Of a stretch of DNA of 64,000 bases, positions 37,438 to 46,402 are shown piece by piece; the first letter of the stretch is position 1, and each line of letters starts with the position of its first letter. Location: the NCBI GenBank assembly GCA_964483985.1, contig CAZADS010000100.1, forward strand, positions 11,721 to 75,720, written 5' to 3'. Below the pieces are notes generated by a model. That model was given only the letters and a program-made list of their open reading frames with translations, was not told where the DNA came from and ran no database searches. The stretch is from CAZADS01 sp964483985. Lineage in GTDB: Bacteria; Pseudomonadota; Alphaproteobacteria; Thalassobaculales; Thalassobaculaceae. Made by a program: the position numbers and the translations under genes.

Positions 37438-37956
37438 TGTACTACCTCAATCATTGTTCGCAGCAGACGCTACCTGCGGTGATAGCTAATCGACAAGGAC
37501 TGATCATCTGTCTTGCGGTTAGAATTTTATCTGTGATAAACATAAGGAATTTAAAAATACCCGAAATCGAGAATTTCTAGCACAATAAAATGATGAATTT
37601 CTCTAATTAGGGGTTGTTTTTTAAACACTTCAAATATTTACTAAACGATCGGAATTTAGATTTAGAAGGTGTAATATAGAGTTTTCCAAGACCACAGAGC
37701 TAGATGATTATCTTGGATATTGATAGGTAGCCCAGATACTCAATTACGACTTTTCGGATTGTGTGATTCGTGACAGTATAATTTTTATCTCAAGATGTTC
37801 CGGGGTGGTATATGGATATAGGCTGGCAAATGGTTTACACGAAATATGGCTGTGAGCAATCCATATTGTTATTTGCTAAAGAAGTACTGCCAGCACTTAA
37901 AAGTCGCAAGGAAAGTAGTGTAAAACACGCAGCTGAATAAAGATGGAGATTGAACA
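37438..37956. other. Intergenic region with a probable gene remnant
   Basis: This 519-bp AT-rich gap separates the divergent hydrolase and D-aminoacylase-like genes. Apart from the short coding remnant at 37782-37940 I found no gene, RNA or strong inverted repeat. The first 340 bp are interrupted by stops in every frame I read and should contain the two divergent promoters. Confidence 0.5.
37782..37940 (+). pseudogene. Probable C-terminal remnant of a luciferase-like monooxygenase gene
   Basis: The frame is open from 37782 to the TAA at 37940 and ends with LLFAKEVLPALKSRK, which resembles the conserved last helix of luciferase-like (LLM) oxidoreductases, where a motif such as LFAKEVMP is common. 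Upstream of 37782 the frame has stops and no LLM similarity. A complete LLM gene lies nearby on the other strand. A free-standing small protein from ATG 37812 (42 residues) is the alternative. The call rests on one short motif. Confidence 0.4.
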
Positions 37957-39669
37957 ATGTTTGATGTAATTATCAAAAACGCCCGTATTGCTGATGGACT
38001 TGGAAGTCCATTATTTGAAGGGGATTTAGCAGTTTCTGACGGTCGAATTGCCGCTGTAGGCGTCATCGATGGTGAAGCGACCGAAGTGATTGATGCAAAG
38101 GGCAAGGTTTTAGCGCCGGGCGTTATTGATTTGCATACTCATTATGATGCCCAGTTGACTTGGGATCAGACTGCTTCACCGGCTGGTGCACTTGGGGTGA
38201 CGACGGTCGTGATTGGAAATTGTGGTTTTGGCGTAGCTCCGGCACCGGCCTCCAGTATAGATACTATCATCGCTAATCTCGCAGAAGTTGAGGGGATGTC
38301 TTTGGATTCTCTTCGTGCAGGCATGGATACAAATTATGAGAGCTTTGGTGAATATCTGGATTTACTTAGAAAAAAAGGAGTTTATCCAAATGTAGCTTGT
38401 TTAGCTTCTCATACAGTAATGAGAACTGCTGTGATGGGAGATGAGGGTTCAGAGCGATCTTCCACACCAGAAGAACTCGAAAAAATGAAAGCCCTTCTTA
38501 GGGATGCCATGAATTCAGGAGCCGTTGGTTTTGCGTCCTCCAGTAATGAAAATCATCGCGGAGCCGGCGGGATCCCGATTGCGTCAAGATTAGCAGATGA
38601 TGACGAATTCAGGTCGTTAGCCCAGATATTATCGGAATATGATCATGGAGTTTTCATGGCAACGTTTGGCGAACGACATAATATTCCCTTTTTAGAAGAA
38701 ATTTGTAAAATTAGTGGTAAGCCAGGGTGTTACGCGCCGCATTTTCACTTCACTCATCAGCCCGATCGAGCGCGAAACATTATGCGGGCCGCTGAAGCGG
38801 CGCGCGAGCGGGGCGTGCCGGTTTACACTCAGGGGTCATGTCAGCCTTTGAGCCTTACTTTCACTCTAGATAAAGCTTATATATTGAAAGCAATGAAACC
38901 ATGGCCCGCGACTGAAGATCATGGGGAACTTCGAAAAATATTTAATGATCCAAAATTCAGAGATGAATTTCGTAAAACACTGAAAGAAGGTGATTCTCAG
39001 CATATTTTTAAAGGTAGATGGGATTGTGTGCCTATTGCTGTCACCGAGTTGGAAAAGAATAAAGATCTGACCGGACGGACTATTGCAGAGATAGCAGAAG
39101 AACGAGATCAGGATCCCTTGGATGTTTTTCTTGATATTGGTTTAGAGGAAAATTTTGCAACCAAGTTTACATTTTATATGCTGAATATGGAGGAAGAAGG
39201 GGTTGCAGAAATCATTGAAAATGATGGGACGTTAGTGAGCTTATCTGATGCAGGGGCACATAATTCACTACTTTGTGATGCGGGATATGCGATGCATCTT
39301 TTAGGTCATTGGGTGCGGGAAAAAGGTTTATTTGACTTGCCGACCGCTATACGGAAGGTGACTAGTGATCCGGCGGACGTCTCCGGCATAATTGACCGAG
39401 GTCGTTTAACAAAAGGCGCGTGGGCAGATATGATTTTATTTGATCCGGATATAATAAAAATAACAAATATGAGCCGCCATTTTGACCTTCCTGGCGGCGG
39501 AGAAAGGCTTCTCCGGAACGCCCCGGGTTTGATGGGGACGTGGGTTAATGGTGTTCGCGTCTTTGACGGTGAGGATTATTTAAAAGTTGAAGCTCCTGGC
39601 CAAATTTTAACCAAGTTTAATGGTTCCAGGCCAAGTTTGGGCATGAATCAACGGCGCGCTGCAGAGTGA
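37957..39669 (+). CDS. N-acyl-D-amino-acid deacylase family amidohydrolase
   Basis: The 570-residue amidohydrolase belongs to the D-aminoacylase branch. It has the metal motif GVIDLHTHYDAQ (H-x-H near residue 60), GNCGFGVAP in the typical position near 90, a further His region HFHFTHQ near 265, and the C-terminal metal Asp in LSDAGAHNS (near 428). Family substrates are N-acyl-D-amino acids, but many paralogs act on other amides or carbamates. GGAGA lies about 7 nt before the ATG. An HSL-type esterase gene follows after 25 nt, probably in the same operon. Confidence 0.87.
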   Translation: MFDVIIKNARIADGLGSPLFEGDLAVSDGRIAAVGVIDGEATEVIDAKGKVLAPGVIDLHTHYDAQLTWDQTASPAGALGVTTVVIGNCGFGVAPAPASSIDTIIANLAEVEGMSLDSLRAGMDTNYESFGEYLDLLRKKGVYPNVACLASHTVMRTAVMGDEGSERSSTPEELEKMKALLRDAMNSGAVGFASSSNENHRGAGGIPIASRLADDDEFRSLAQILSEYDHGVFMATFGERHNIPFLEEICKISGKPGCYAPHFHFTHQPDRARNIMRAAEAARERGVPVYTQGSCQPLSLTFTLDKAYILKAMKPWPATEDHGELRKIFNDPKFRDEFRKTLKEGDSQHIFKGRWDCVPIAVTELEKNKDLTGRTIAEIAEERDQDPLDVFLDIGLEENFATKFTFYMLNMEEEGVAEIIENDGTLVSLSDAGAHNSLLCDAGYAMHLLGHWVREKGLFDLPTAIRKVTSDPADVSGIIDRGRLTKGAWADMILFDPDIIKITNMSRHFDLPGGGERLLRNAPGLMGTWVNGVRVFDGEDYLKVEAPGQILTKFNGSRPSLGMNQRRAAE

Positions 39670-39694
39670 TTTATAGAATACAAGGAGAGAGCAC

Positions 39695-40585
39695 GTGTCT
39701 TCATCCGAATTGGAATCGTTGAAAGCGCTTTTAGCCTCTCATCCAAAGCCCGAAAACCCCACACCTGAGAAGCTGAGAAAAAGGTTTGAAAAAATATTGG
39801 GCGATTTGCCTGCGCCCGGAGTTCACCAATTTGAACGAGTTAACGCTAACGGTGTCTCAGGGGCTTTTATTTCTGTTGAAGGGGTCGATGTTTCACGATG
39901 CGTCTATTATTTCCACGGTGGAGGTTATGTGATCGGCAGCGTTGAAAGCCATAGAGGTCTAGCATGCAGAATTTCAGAAGCTTCTAATGCTAAAGTGCTA
40001 TCTATAGACTACAGTCTGGCGCCCGAAAGCCCATTTCCAGCCGCAATCAAGGATGCTATTCGTGGGTACGAATGGCTCTTAGAATCTGGTGTTGACGCTG
40101 GCCGAATTGTTATCGCTGGGGATTCAGCAGGAGGCGGGTTAGCGATGGCAACGCTGGTGGCTCTTCGAGATAGAAATTTACCGATGCCTGCTGCTGCCGT
40201 TTGTTTTTCTCCTTGGGTTGATATGGAAGCTACGGGGGCTTCGATGGAAACCCGTGCAAATATTGACCCTATGGTACAAAAAGAAGGGCTGCTCACTTAT
40301 GTGGACCTTTATCTCAACGGTGCTGATAAACGGGATCCACTTGCAAGTCCTCTCTATGCCGAGTTGCATGACCTGCCGCCGATACTGATTCAAGTTGGTG
40401 ACGCTGAGACATTATTGGATGACTCTACTCGACTAACTAATAGGCTGAGGGAATGTTCTGTAGAAGTCGATCTGGATATCTGGGACCATATGATTCATGT
40501 TTGGCAGTTATACGCTCCAGTGCTTTCGGAAGGCAGGGAAGCAATACAACAGGCAGGAGCGTTTATTGCTGCAAAATTTAAGTGA
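39695..40585 (+). CDS. Alpha/beta hydrolase, hormone-sensitive lipase family
   Basis: The 296-residue esterase has the HSL oxyanion motif HGGG (in YYFHGGGYVIGS, near residue 75), the nucleophile elbow GDSAGGG with Ser near 148, the acid in QVGDAETLLDD and the His in DHMIHVW. The triad is complete. It starts with GTG 39695, decided by AAGGAGAG about 7 nt upstream. It follows the amidohydrolase gene by 25 nt, so the two probably act together on an ester- or amide-bearing compound. It closes the first accessory block. Confidence 0.87.
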   Translation: MSSSELESLKALLASHPKPENPTPEKLRKRFEKILGDLPAPGVHQFERVNANGVSGAFISVEGVDVSRCVYYFHGGGYVIGSVESHRGLACRISEASNAKVLSIDYSLAPESPFPAAIKDAIRGYEWLLESGVDAGRIVIAGDSAGGGLAMATLVALRDRNLPMPAAAVCFSPWVDMEATGASMETRANIDPMVQKEGLLTYVDLYLNGADKRDPLASPLYAELHDLPPILIQVGDAETLLDDSTRLTNRLRECSVEVDLDIWDHMIHVWQLYAPVLSEGREAIQQAGAFIAAKFK

Positions 40586-40715
40586 GGCTTTATATTTAAA
40601 TAATAATTTTTGCATGTTGCTCCTGCGTTCTCCTCTCGTTATAACGCGGATGCTAGCTATCGAATTGACGTTAGCTGTTATGAACTAAAAGTTTAAAACC
40701 AAATTGAGAAACCCG

Positions 40716-41138
40716 ATGGCTATACAGCGCACATTCTCCATAATTAAGCCGGACGCTACCGCACGTAATAAAACGGGGGCAATAAATAAATTAATAGAGG
40801 AATCGGGCTTAAGAATTATAGCACAAAGACGGATTAAAATGACCCGCACCCAAGCTGAACGGTTCTATAGTGTTCATTCTGAACGGCCGTTTTATAGTGA
40901 ATTGGTAGAATTTATGATTTCAGGCCCAGTTGTCGTGCAGGTTTTAGAGGGTGAAAATGCAATTACTAAGTACAGAGATGTTATGGGTGCTACGAATCCT
41001 GATGAAGCGGATGAAGGGACTATCCGAAAAATGTACGCAAATAGCGTAGGGGAAAATTCGGTTCACGGATCCGACGCCGTTGAAACAGCTATTGAAGAAA
41101 TTCATCAGTTCTTCTGTGAAGCCGATATAGCTGGCTGA
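40716..41138 (+). CDS. ndk: Nucleoside diphosphate kinase
   Basis: Ndk transfers the terminal phosphate between nucleoside di- and triphosphates through a phosphohistidine. The 140-residue protein has the N-terminal RTFSIIKPDA, the YRDVMGATNP segment and the active-site motif NSVHGSD with His117. I chose ATG 40716 over a TTG at 40704, since it gives the standard MAIQRTFSIIKPD start. The ribosome binding site is weak (GAGAA). It stands alone between the accessory block and the small COX IV-like gene. Confidence 0.97.
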   Translation: MAIQRTFSIIKPDATARNKTGAINKLIEESGLRIIAQRRIKMTRTQAERFYSVHSERPFYSELVEFMISGPVVVQVLEGENAITKYRDVMGATNPDEADEGTIRKMYANSVGENSVHGSDAVETAIEEIHQFFCEADIAG

Positions 41139-41238
41139 TTAGAAAACTCGACGTGATAATCGCGGTTACTATCATTAAAATAAGAAATCTGAAAAAAGGT
41201 GCCAATATAGCGTTTGGAACTTAATTATTGACAAATAT

Positions 41239-41376
41239 TTAAACGACTAACCAGGCTAAAAGTAAAAGTGTAACAATAATTAACGCTATTGAAATTTTCA
41301 ATAAAAAACATACGCCATCATAAGTAGTTTTATGGAATTGATATTCTGCGGCGTCGTTAGAATGCTCATCGGTCAT
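41239..41376 (-). CDS. Small membrane protein, aa3-type cytochrome c oxidase subunit IV-like
   Basis: This 45-residue product has a polar N-terminus with Y-x-FHKTTYDGV, then one C-terminal membrane helix (SIALIIVTLLLLAWLVV). The pattern H-x2-T-[YF]-x-G followed by a single helix is that of the small alphaproteobacterial aa3 oxidase subunit IV family. I use ATG 41376; an upstream start at 41427 gives 62 residues but a poor N-terminus. The gene lies downstream of purN on the same strand and no other oxidase gene is nearby. The assignment is by short motif only. Confidence 0.55.
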   Translation of the reverse strand: MTDEHSNDAAEYQFHKTTYDGVCFLLKISIALIIVTLLLLAWLVV

Positions 41377-41448
41377 AACAATTGGCCCCGTGAAATTTGC
41401 TTTTAGTATTCTGGTTTTATAAAACAATTTAGAAGTTTTCGTAAAGCA

Positions 41449-42111
41449 TCAAAACTCAATTAATCCAGGATTAATTAAAGAATCAAGATTATAAACCGGT
41501 TGCGTAACAATTTTAGAAAAAATATTTTTTCCGTTTATTTGAGCTTGAGCCATTAGCCGCAGTCCAATGGGATAAATTAGATGCTCTTGTTTAAGAACTC
41601 GGGCTGCAAGTGTGTTTGCGTCATCGCCGTCTAATACGGGCACTGCTGATTGAACTAAAATTGGGCCCGAATCGACTTTTGGTGTAACGAAATGTACCGT
41701 GCAACCGGTAATTTTGACTCCGGAATCCAAAACTTGCTCTTGCACCCGTACGCCTGGAAACGAGGGCAGTAAACTTGGATGGATATTTAAGATTTTACCC
41801 TGCCATCTTTCCACGAATTTTGTTGTCAAAATTCTCAAGAATCCAGCGAGGCATATAATTTCGCAATCAAAATTTCGTATAGCAGTTTCAATTGCTTCAT
41901 CGAAGTTTTCCCGATTTTGATATTGTTGGTGGTCAATTATTTTAGACGTAATTCCAGCTGCTTTTGCTCGGTCTAATGCTTTTGCAGTGCGTATATTCGA
42001 AATAACCAAAATTATTTTAGCCGGAAAATCTTTTTCAGCTGCAGCGTTAATCAAAGCTTGGAGATTCGTGCCTGCACCAGATACCAAAACCGCTGTTTTA
42101 ATCTTTTTCAT
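41449..42111 (-). CDS. purN: Phosphoribosylglycinamide formyltransferase
   Basis: PurN formylates GAR using 10-formyltetrahydrofolate in purine synthesis. It has the N-terminal VLVSGAGTNLQALI, the ISN-x motif, the catalytic H-PSLLPSFPG segment with Asn before it (ILNIHPSLL), and HFVTPKVDSGPIL with the catalytic Asp. ATG 42111 overlaps the purM stop by 4 nt (ATGA), which decides the start (220 residues) over 42123. The C-terminus is somewhat longer than the E. coli enzyme. Confidence 0.95.
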   Translation of the reverse strand: MKKIKTAVLVSGAGTNLQALINAAAEKDFPAKIILVISNIRTAKALDRAKAAGITSKIIDHQQYQNRENFDEAIETAIRNFDCEIICLAGFLRILTTKFVERWQGKILNIHPSLLPSFPGVRVQEQVLDSGVKITGCTVHFVTPKVDSGPILVQSAVPVLDGDDANTLAARVLKQEHLIYPIGLRLMAQAQINGKNIFSKIVTQPVYNLDSLINPGLIEF

Positions 42112-43163
42112 TCCATCGCCCAATTTTCCAGGTTTTCTAGAATAACCGAAGGTCCATTTACTGATTTATTCTCGATTACACCAATCTGGTGAACTATTTC
42201 ACCCATCGATTCAAAAATTTTGACTACGGCCGCTACTCGGTCTGGAGCTACTGACACTAACATTCCTATCCCACAATTGAATGTTCTTGCCATTTCTATT
42301 GGCGTTATCCCTCCCATTTCAGCTATCCAACTGAACACTGTTGGAAGATCCCAAGTGGCAACATCAATTCTAGCAGTCAAATTTGCTGAAAACGCTCGAG
42401 GTGGATTTTCTATGAGACCTCCACCGGTAATATGGGAAAGCCCAGTTATACCATCTAACTTAAGGGCAGAAAGACAAGCTTTTACATAGATTTTCGTGGG
42501 TGTGAGTAAAGCTTCTCCCAATGTTTCGTTAGAACTGAAAGGGCTAGGGGTATCGTAGTTAATACCAATGCGCTCAATAATTTTTCGGATCATGGAAAAG
42601 CCATTGGAGTGAATCCCGGATGATCTTAAACCTAAAAGCACGTCCCCATTTCTGGCACTGGTACCATCCAATAGATTGTGCCGCTCGACCGCTCCAACAG
42701 CGAAACCAGCGAGGTCGTAATCATCATGGTCATAAATGCCTGGCATTTCAGCTGTTTCACCACCAATTAACGCACAACCAGCTATCCGACATCCTTGAGC
42801 AATGCCGCTTATTACTTCTTTCGCGCGTTTCTCAAATAGTTTTCCGCTCGCGTAGTAATCTAGAAAAAAAAGAGGCTCTGCTCCTTGTACTATAAGGTCG
42901 TTAACACACATCGCTACTAGATCTATTCCTATCGTATGGTGGCAGGATGTTTCACTCGCTATTCGTAATTTTGTTCCAACTCCGTCGGTAGCAGCAACAA
43001 TAAGTGGATCTTTATATCCCGTCGCTTTTAAGTCAAAAATTGCTCCAAAACCTCCAAGAGCTCCGTGTGCTCCTGATCGGACAGTGGAGGAGACTATAGG
43101 TTTAATAGAATCGATTAACTTATTGCCGGCAGCTATGTCTACTCCTGTATCTTTGTAGGTCAA
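42108..43163 (-). CDS. purM: Phosphoribosylformylglycinamidine cyclo-ligase
   Basis: PurM closes the imidazole ring of aminoimidazole ribotide. Family motifs are LTYKDTGVDIAAG at the N-terminus, GGFGAIFD, DGVGTKL, CVNDLIVQGAEPLFFLDYYA and GGETAEMPG. It is 351 residues from the TTG at 43163. No ATG or GTG lies upstream in frame, and no clear ribosome binding site precedes the TTG; the residues just upstream (SAKS) match the family, so a rarer start further up is possible. It is coupled to purN by a 4-nt overlap and divergent from the DUF2066 gene. Confidence 0.95.
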   Translation of the reverse strand: MTYKDTGVDIAAGNKLIDSIKPIVSSTVRSGAHGALGGFGAIFDLKATGYKDPLIVAATDGVGTKLRIASETSCHHTIGIDLVAMCVNDLIVQGAEPLFFLDYYASGKLFEKRAKEVISGIAQGCRIAGCALIGGETAEMPGIYDHDDYDLAGFAVGAVERHNLLDGTSARNGDVLLGLRSSGIHSNGFSMIRKIIERIGINYDTPSPFSSNETLGEALLTPTKIYVKACLSALKLDGITGLSHITGGGLIENPPRAFSANLTARIDVATWDLPTVFSWIAEMGGITPIEMARTFNCGIGMLVSVAPDRVAAVVKIFESMGEIVHQIGVIENKSVNGPSVILENLENWAME

Positions 43164-43265
43164 AGATTTAGCTGAAATGGGTTCTCTAATGGCGTCCTCC
43201 GTTCTGGTCGGGTATAAAGATTTAAAAATAAAATCTAGTGAATGTCGATTTCCGTTTTCTGGTCT

Positions 43266-43294
43266 TTGATCTATTAAACTATTGCCTTTACACT
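43266..43294 (+). promoter_or_regulatory. Possible promoter of the DUF2066-perM-hdaA operon
   Basis: TTGATC (43266-43271) and TACACT (43289-43294) are 17 bp apart and lie 44 bp before the ATG at 43338. The match to the housekeeping consensus is moderate (four of six bases each), so this is a tentative call from position and spacing only. Confidence 0.3.
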
Positions 43295-43337
43295 GGGCAG
43301 GATAAAGCTTGGCAAGATAGATTGAGATTAAAAAACA

Positions 43338-44570
43338 ATGAGAAGCTTGCGTAGTTGTATTCTACTTTTGTTAGTAACTCCATTTTTGGCCGTTATATCG
43401 CCGAGGTCAATGGCCATGGATAAACATAATGTATTCATCATTTCCAAAGTTTCTGTCGACGTTACGGATAAAACAGCTTTGTTAGCACGGGAAAAAGCTA
43501 TGGCACAGGGACAAATTCAAGCTTGGAAGGCATTGCTAAACAGACTGACTTTATCACAGGAGGCTATTATATTATCAGATCTTTCCGTGGAGATGCTCGA
43601 TAATCTTGTTCAAGGATATGAAGTACTAAGAGAGCGCACGTCGTCAGTTCGATATCTGGCAGATCTAGCGGTTACATTTAATAGTGAAAAGGTGCGTCGT
43701 CTTTTTTCACGTTCAGGCGTGTCTTTTACCGTAACACGAAGTCGCCCAGTTTTAATTATCCCAATATTTTATACTGAGGGTGCGAAGGTGTTATGGGACC
43801 ATAACAATCCGTGGCGAGATGCATGGCAGAATTTACCTGCACGTGATGGATTATTGCCCTTAATTGTCCCTAATGGTGATTTGGCTGATATAAGAGACTT
43901 AACTGCCGTGCAGGCTGGGAGAGGCGACAGGAGGAGTTTGGATTTGGTTGCTGAGCGCTATGGAGCTAGGGATGTCGTGGTCGCTTCTGCATCTTTAATG
44001 TTTGATGTCAGGGACAATCTCCCTGTTTTAGAGATAGCTATGGCATACTATAGTGACTATAAAGTTGAGGAGGCAGTCGTAGATTCTGTAAAAGGAGCAG
44101 AAAAAGATGATTTAACTCAATTGTTAGATTTGGGCGTAAGCAGAGTTGTTGAAACTCTTTCTAACGATTGGAAAAGATCTAATTTAGTCGTGCCAGGGGT
44201 TGAAACACGGATCTCAGCCATCGTGCCTATAAAAGACTTTAGATCTTGGTTGTCTATGCAAAACCGATTAAAACAAATTGGAATAGTTCGTCAAATAGGG
44301 TTACGTAACTTATCAAAAAAAAGAGCATTTTTAGATCTATGGGTTCAGGGGGACGTTTCACAGTTGCGGAATGCTCTTAGACAAAGCGATATGGAACTTC
44401 ATGAAGGCAAACAAAAATTTGTCTTGATTGAAAGGAACCAGTCTATCCCTATGGAATATTTACAAATTTCCCCAGAAGGGGAAAATAATTTCCCTTTAGA
44501 GGGAGGATTTCGGAAATTACCAATAATTTCAAACATTGAGGGTGTATCTGTCGCACCAATTAAGAAATAG
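43338..44570 (+). CDS. DUF2066 domain exported protein
   Basis: This is a 410-residue protein with an N-terminal signal peptide (hydrophobic residues 5-22, cleavage probably after SMA near residue 26) and a DUF2066 domain, recognised from the RLT-x-EAI and VSFTVTRSRPVLIIPIFY segments. The molecular function of the family is unknown. In alphaproteobacteria it typically precedes an AI-2E/PerM permease and hdaA, as here. Its stop TAG overlaps the GTG of the next gene by 1 nt. Confidence 0.82.
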   Translation: MRSLRSCILLLLVTPFLAVISPRSMAMDKHNVFIISKVSVDVTDKTALLAREKAMAQGQIQAWKALLNRLTLSQEAIILSDLSVEMLDNLVQGYEVLRERTSSVRYLADLAVTFNSEKVRRLFSRSGVSFTVTRSRPVLIIPIFYTEGAKVLWDHNNPWRDAWQNLPARDGLLPLIVPNGDLADIRDLTAVQAGRGDRRSLDLVAERYGARDVVVASASLMFDVRDNLPVLEIAMAYYSDYKVEEAVVDSVKGAEKDDLTQLLDLGVSRVVETLSNDWKRSNLVVPGVETRISAIVPIKDFRSWLSMQNRLKQIGIVRQIGLRNLSKKRAFLDLWVQGDVSQLRNALRQSDMELHEGKQKFVLIERNQSIPMEYLQISPEGENNFPLEGGFRKLPIISNIEGVSVAPIKK

Positions 44571-45703
44571 TGGACAGGGATGAAACTGTGACGAAGAATG
44601 AGCGCCTGATATTCTGGATTATTTTGCTCGGGATTAGTGTCGGATCTATATTTATTTTGCGTGATGTGTTGTTACCCTTTGTCGCGGGGATGGCCATTGC
44701 ATACTTTCTTGATCCGCTGGTGGATCGATTGGAGAAATTAAATTGGCATCGTGCCCTTTGTACTGCCATTGTTTTGATTGGCTTTTTTGTTTTGGCAATT
44801 GGCTCTCTTTTATTGTTAGCTCCAGTCATTCAGTCGCAAGCTATAAATTTTTTAAAAGCTTTGCCTGGGTTTTTTCAAAAACTTGAACCATTGGCAAAAC
44901 CTATTTTGGATCAATTAGTTGACGAACCCCACCAAGACCACCTGAAACATTTAAACGTTATTGCTGGAACGTCCTTTAAATGGTTGGGAACTTTGTTCGC
45001 CCAGCTTTTAGAGGGAGGGGTGGCAATTGCAAATCTAATTTCGCTGATTTTGATAACGCCTATTGTATCGTTTTATTTGCTCCGGGATTGGGATCGGATC
45101 GTGGCAAAAATAAATGGTTGGTTACCGATCGGTCAACGTGAATTAATCAGAACTCAATGCGCTGCCGTCGATGAGACGTTAGCTGCATTTGTTCGTGGGC
45201 AGGGTTGCGTTTGCATTATTTTGGGTGTTTTCTATGCTGTTTGTTTGAGTTTTTCTGGCCTCAAATTTGGTATCCTAATCGGTTTATTTGTTGGATTGGT
45301 TTCGTTTATACCATTTGTGGGGGCAATTATTGGGGGACTGTTAAGCGTTGGGTTAGCCGCGTTGCAATTTAATGATTGGGAACCAATAGTTATTATCGCT
45401 GTAATATTTATTATTGGCCAGTTAATTGAATCTAATTTTTTGACACCAAGATTGGTTGGTAAAGCTATAGGCCTTCATCCCGTATGGGTGATATTCTCTC
45501 TCCTTGCTGGGGGGGCTCTGTTTGGTTTTGTTGGTGTTCTCTTGGCATTACCAGCTGCCGCTGTAATAGGTGTTTTATCTAGGTTTGCTCTGTCACAGTA
45601 CTTAATTAGTCCTTTTCATTTGCATCAAAACGCCGAGCTAGATGATGGTGGGGCCAAAGAACAGCCTAATTCAAATAATACCCATGATGGGACGTTATCT
45701 TGA
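44570..45703 (+). CDS. AI-2E/PerM family permease
   Basis: The 377-residue inner membrane protein belongs to the AI-2E transporter family (UPF0118). It has about eight hydrophobic segments, a cytoplasmic-side VSFYLLRDWDRI segment near residue 165 and the C-terminal signature IIGQLIESNFLTPRLVG...HPVWVIFSLLAGG. Substrates are not known for most members; despite the name, autoinducer transport should not be assumed. It starts with a GTG overlapping the previous stop by 1 nt and shares a 4-nt overlap (TTGA) with hdaA. Confidence 0.88.
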   Translation: MDRDETVTKNERLIFWIILLGISVGSIFILRDVLLPFVAGMAIAYFLDPLVDRLEKLNWHRALCTAIVLIGFFVLAIGSLLLLAPVIQSQAINFLKALPGFFQKLEPLAKPILDQLVDEPHQDHLKHLNVIAGTSFKWLGTLFAQLLEGGVAIANLISLILITPIVSFYLLRDWDRIVAKINGWLPIGQRELIRTQCAAVDETLAAFVRGQGCVCIILGVFYAVCLSFSGLKFGILIGLFVGLVSFIPFVGAIIGGLLSVGLAALQFNDWEPIVIIAVIFIIGQLIESNFLTPRLVGKAIGLHPVWVIFSLLAGGALFGFVGVLLALPAAAVIGVLSRFALSQYLISPFHLHQNAELDDGGAKEQPNSNNTHDGTLS

Positions 45704-46386
45704 AGGTAGATTCTCAGTTAGTGTTAAATTTAAATCATCGCGTTGCTCAGGGTAGGAATGATTTTTTAGTTTCTAAATCAAATGAAGACGCTGTTCATTG
45801 GATCGATCTCTGGCCAAATTGGCCGACAATGTCTTCTGGGTTAAATGTGTTTGGTCCGACAGGTTCCGGAAAAACACATTTGGGGGTTGTATGGCAAACT
45901 CAGGCAAAAGCAATTCATTTTGACCGACACAAAATAGCAGGCGGCATTTTGGAAAGGCTCTTGGAGGAAAGGTGTCATGTCGTATTAGACGGTTTGACGT
46001 CAGAGTGGCCGGGTGATTTAGTCCTTCATATTTATAATTTAGTTGCTGAGAAAAATGGTAATATTCTTGTGTTAAGCCGTTTACCGGCGGCCCAATTAGA
46101 TTGTGAACCATCCGATCTGTCATCACGCCTATCCACCTTATCGGCGGTTGAAATTAGAGCCCCCGATGATGTGCTTCTAATTGGAATTATGCAAAAGCTA
46201 TTTTCTGATCGTCAGTTAGTAGTTGGTTATGATGTGTTGTCCTATTTAAATAGTCGAATGGTGCGCTCTTTTGAAGAAGCAATTAGATGGGTGGACATTT
46301 TAGATTCCATGTCATTATCGGAGGGAAAATCTATTACGATGCCTTTAGTTAGAAGAGCAATGGTTGGGGCCTATAAAACAGATTAA
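45700..46386 (+). CDS. hdaA: Regulatory inactivation of DnaA protein HdaA
   Basis: HdaA is the DnaA-like AAA+ protein that, with the beta clamp, stimulates ATP hydrolysis by DnaA after initiation. The N-terminus has a clamp-binding-like QLVLNL (residues 6-11), followed by the Walker A motif GPTGSGKTH at 52-60 and a Walker B-like VVLDGL near 94. It is 228 residues with no DnaA-type DNA-binding domain IV. The start is the TTG in TTGA overlapping the permease stop, supported by the N-terminal clamp motif. It matches HdaA of Caulobacter in context and length. Confidence 0.88.
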   Translation: MKVDSQLVLNLNHRVAQGRNDFLVSKSNEDAVHWIDLWPNWPTMSSGLNVFGPTGSGKTHLGVVWQTQAKAIHFDRHKIAGGILERLLEERCHVVLDGLTSEWPGDLVLHIYNLVAEKNGNILVLSRLPAAQLDCEPSDLSSRLSTLSAVEIRAPDDVLLIGIMQKLFSDRQLVVGYDVLSYLNSRMVRSFEEAIRWVDILDSMSLSEGKSITMPLVRRAMVGAYKTD

Positions 46387-46402
46387 ATTTAGGGAGGGCA
46401 AA

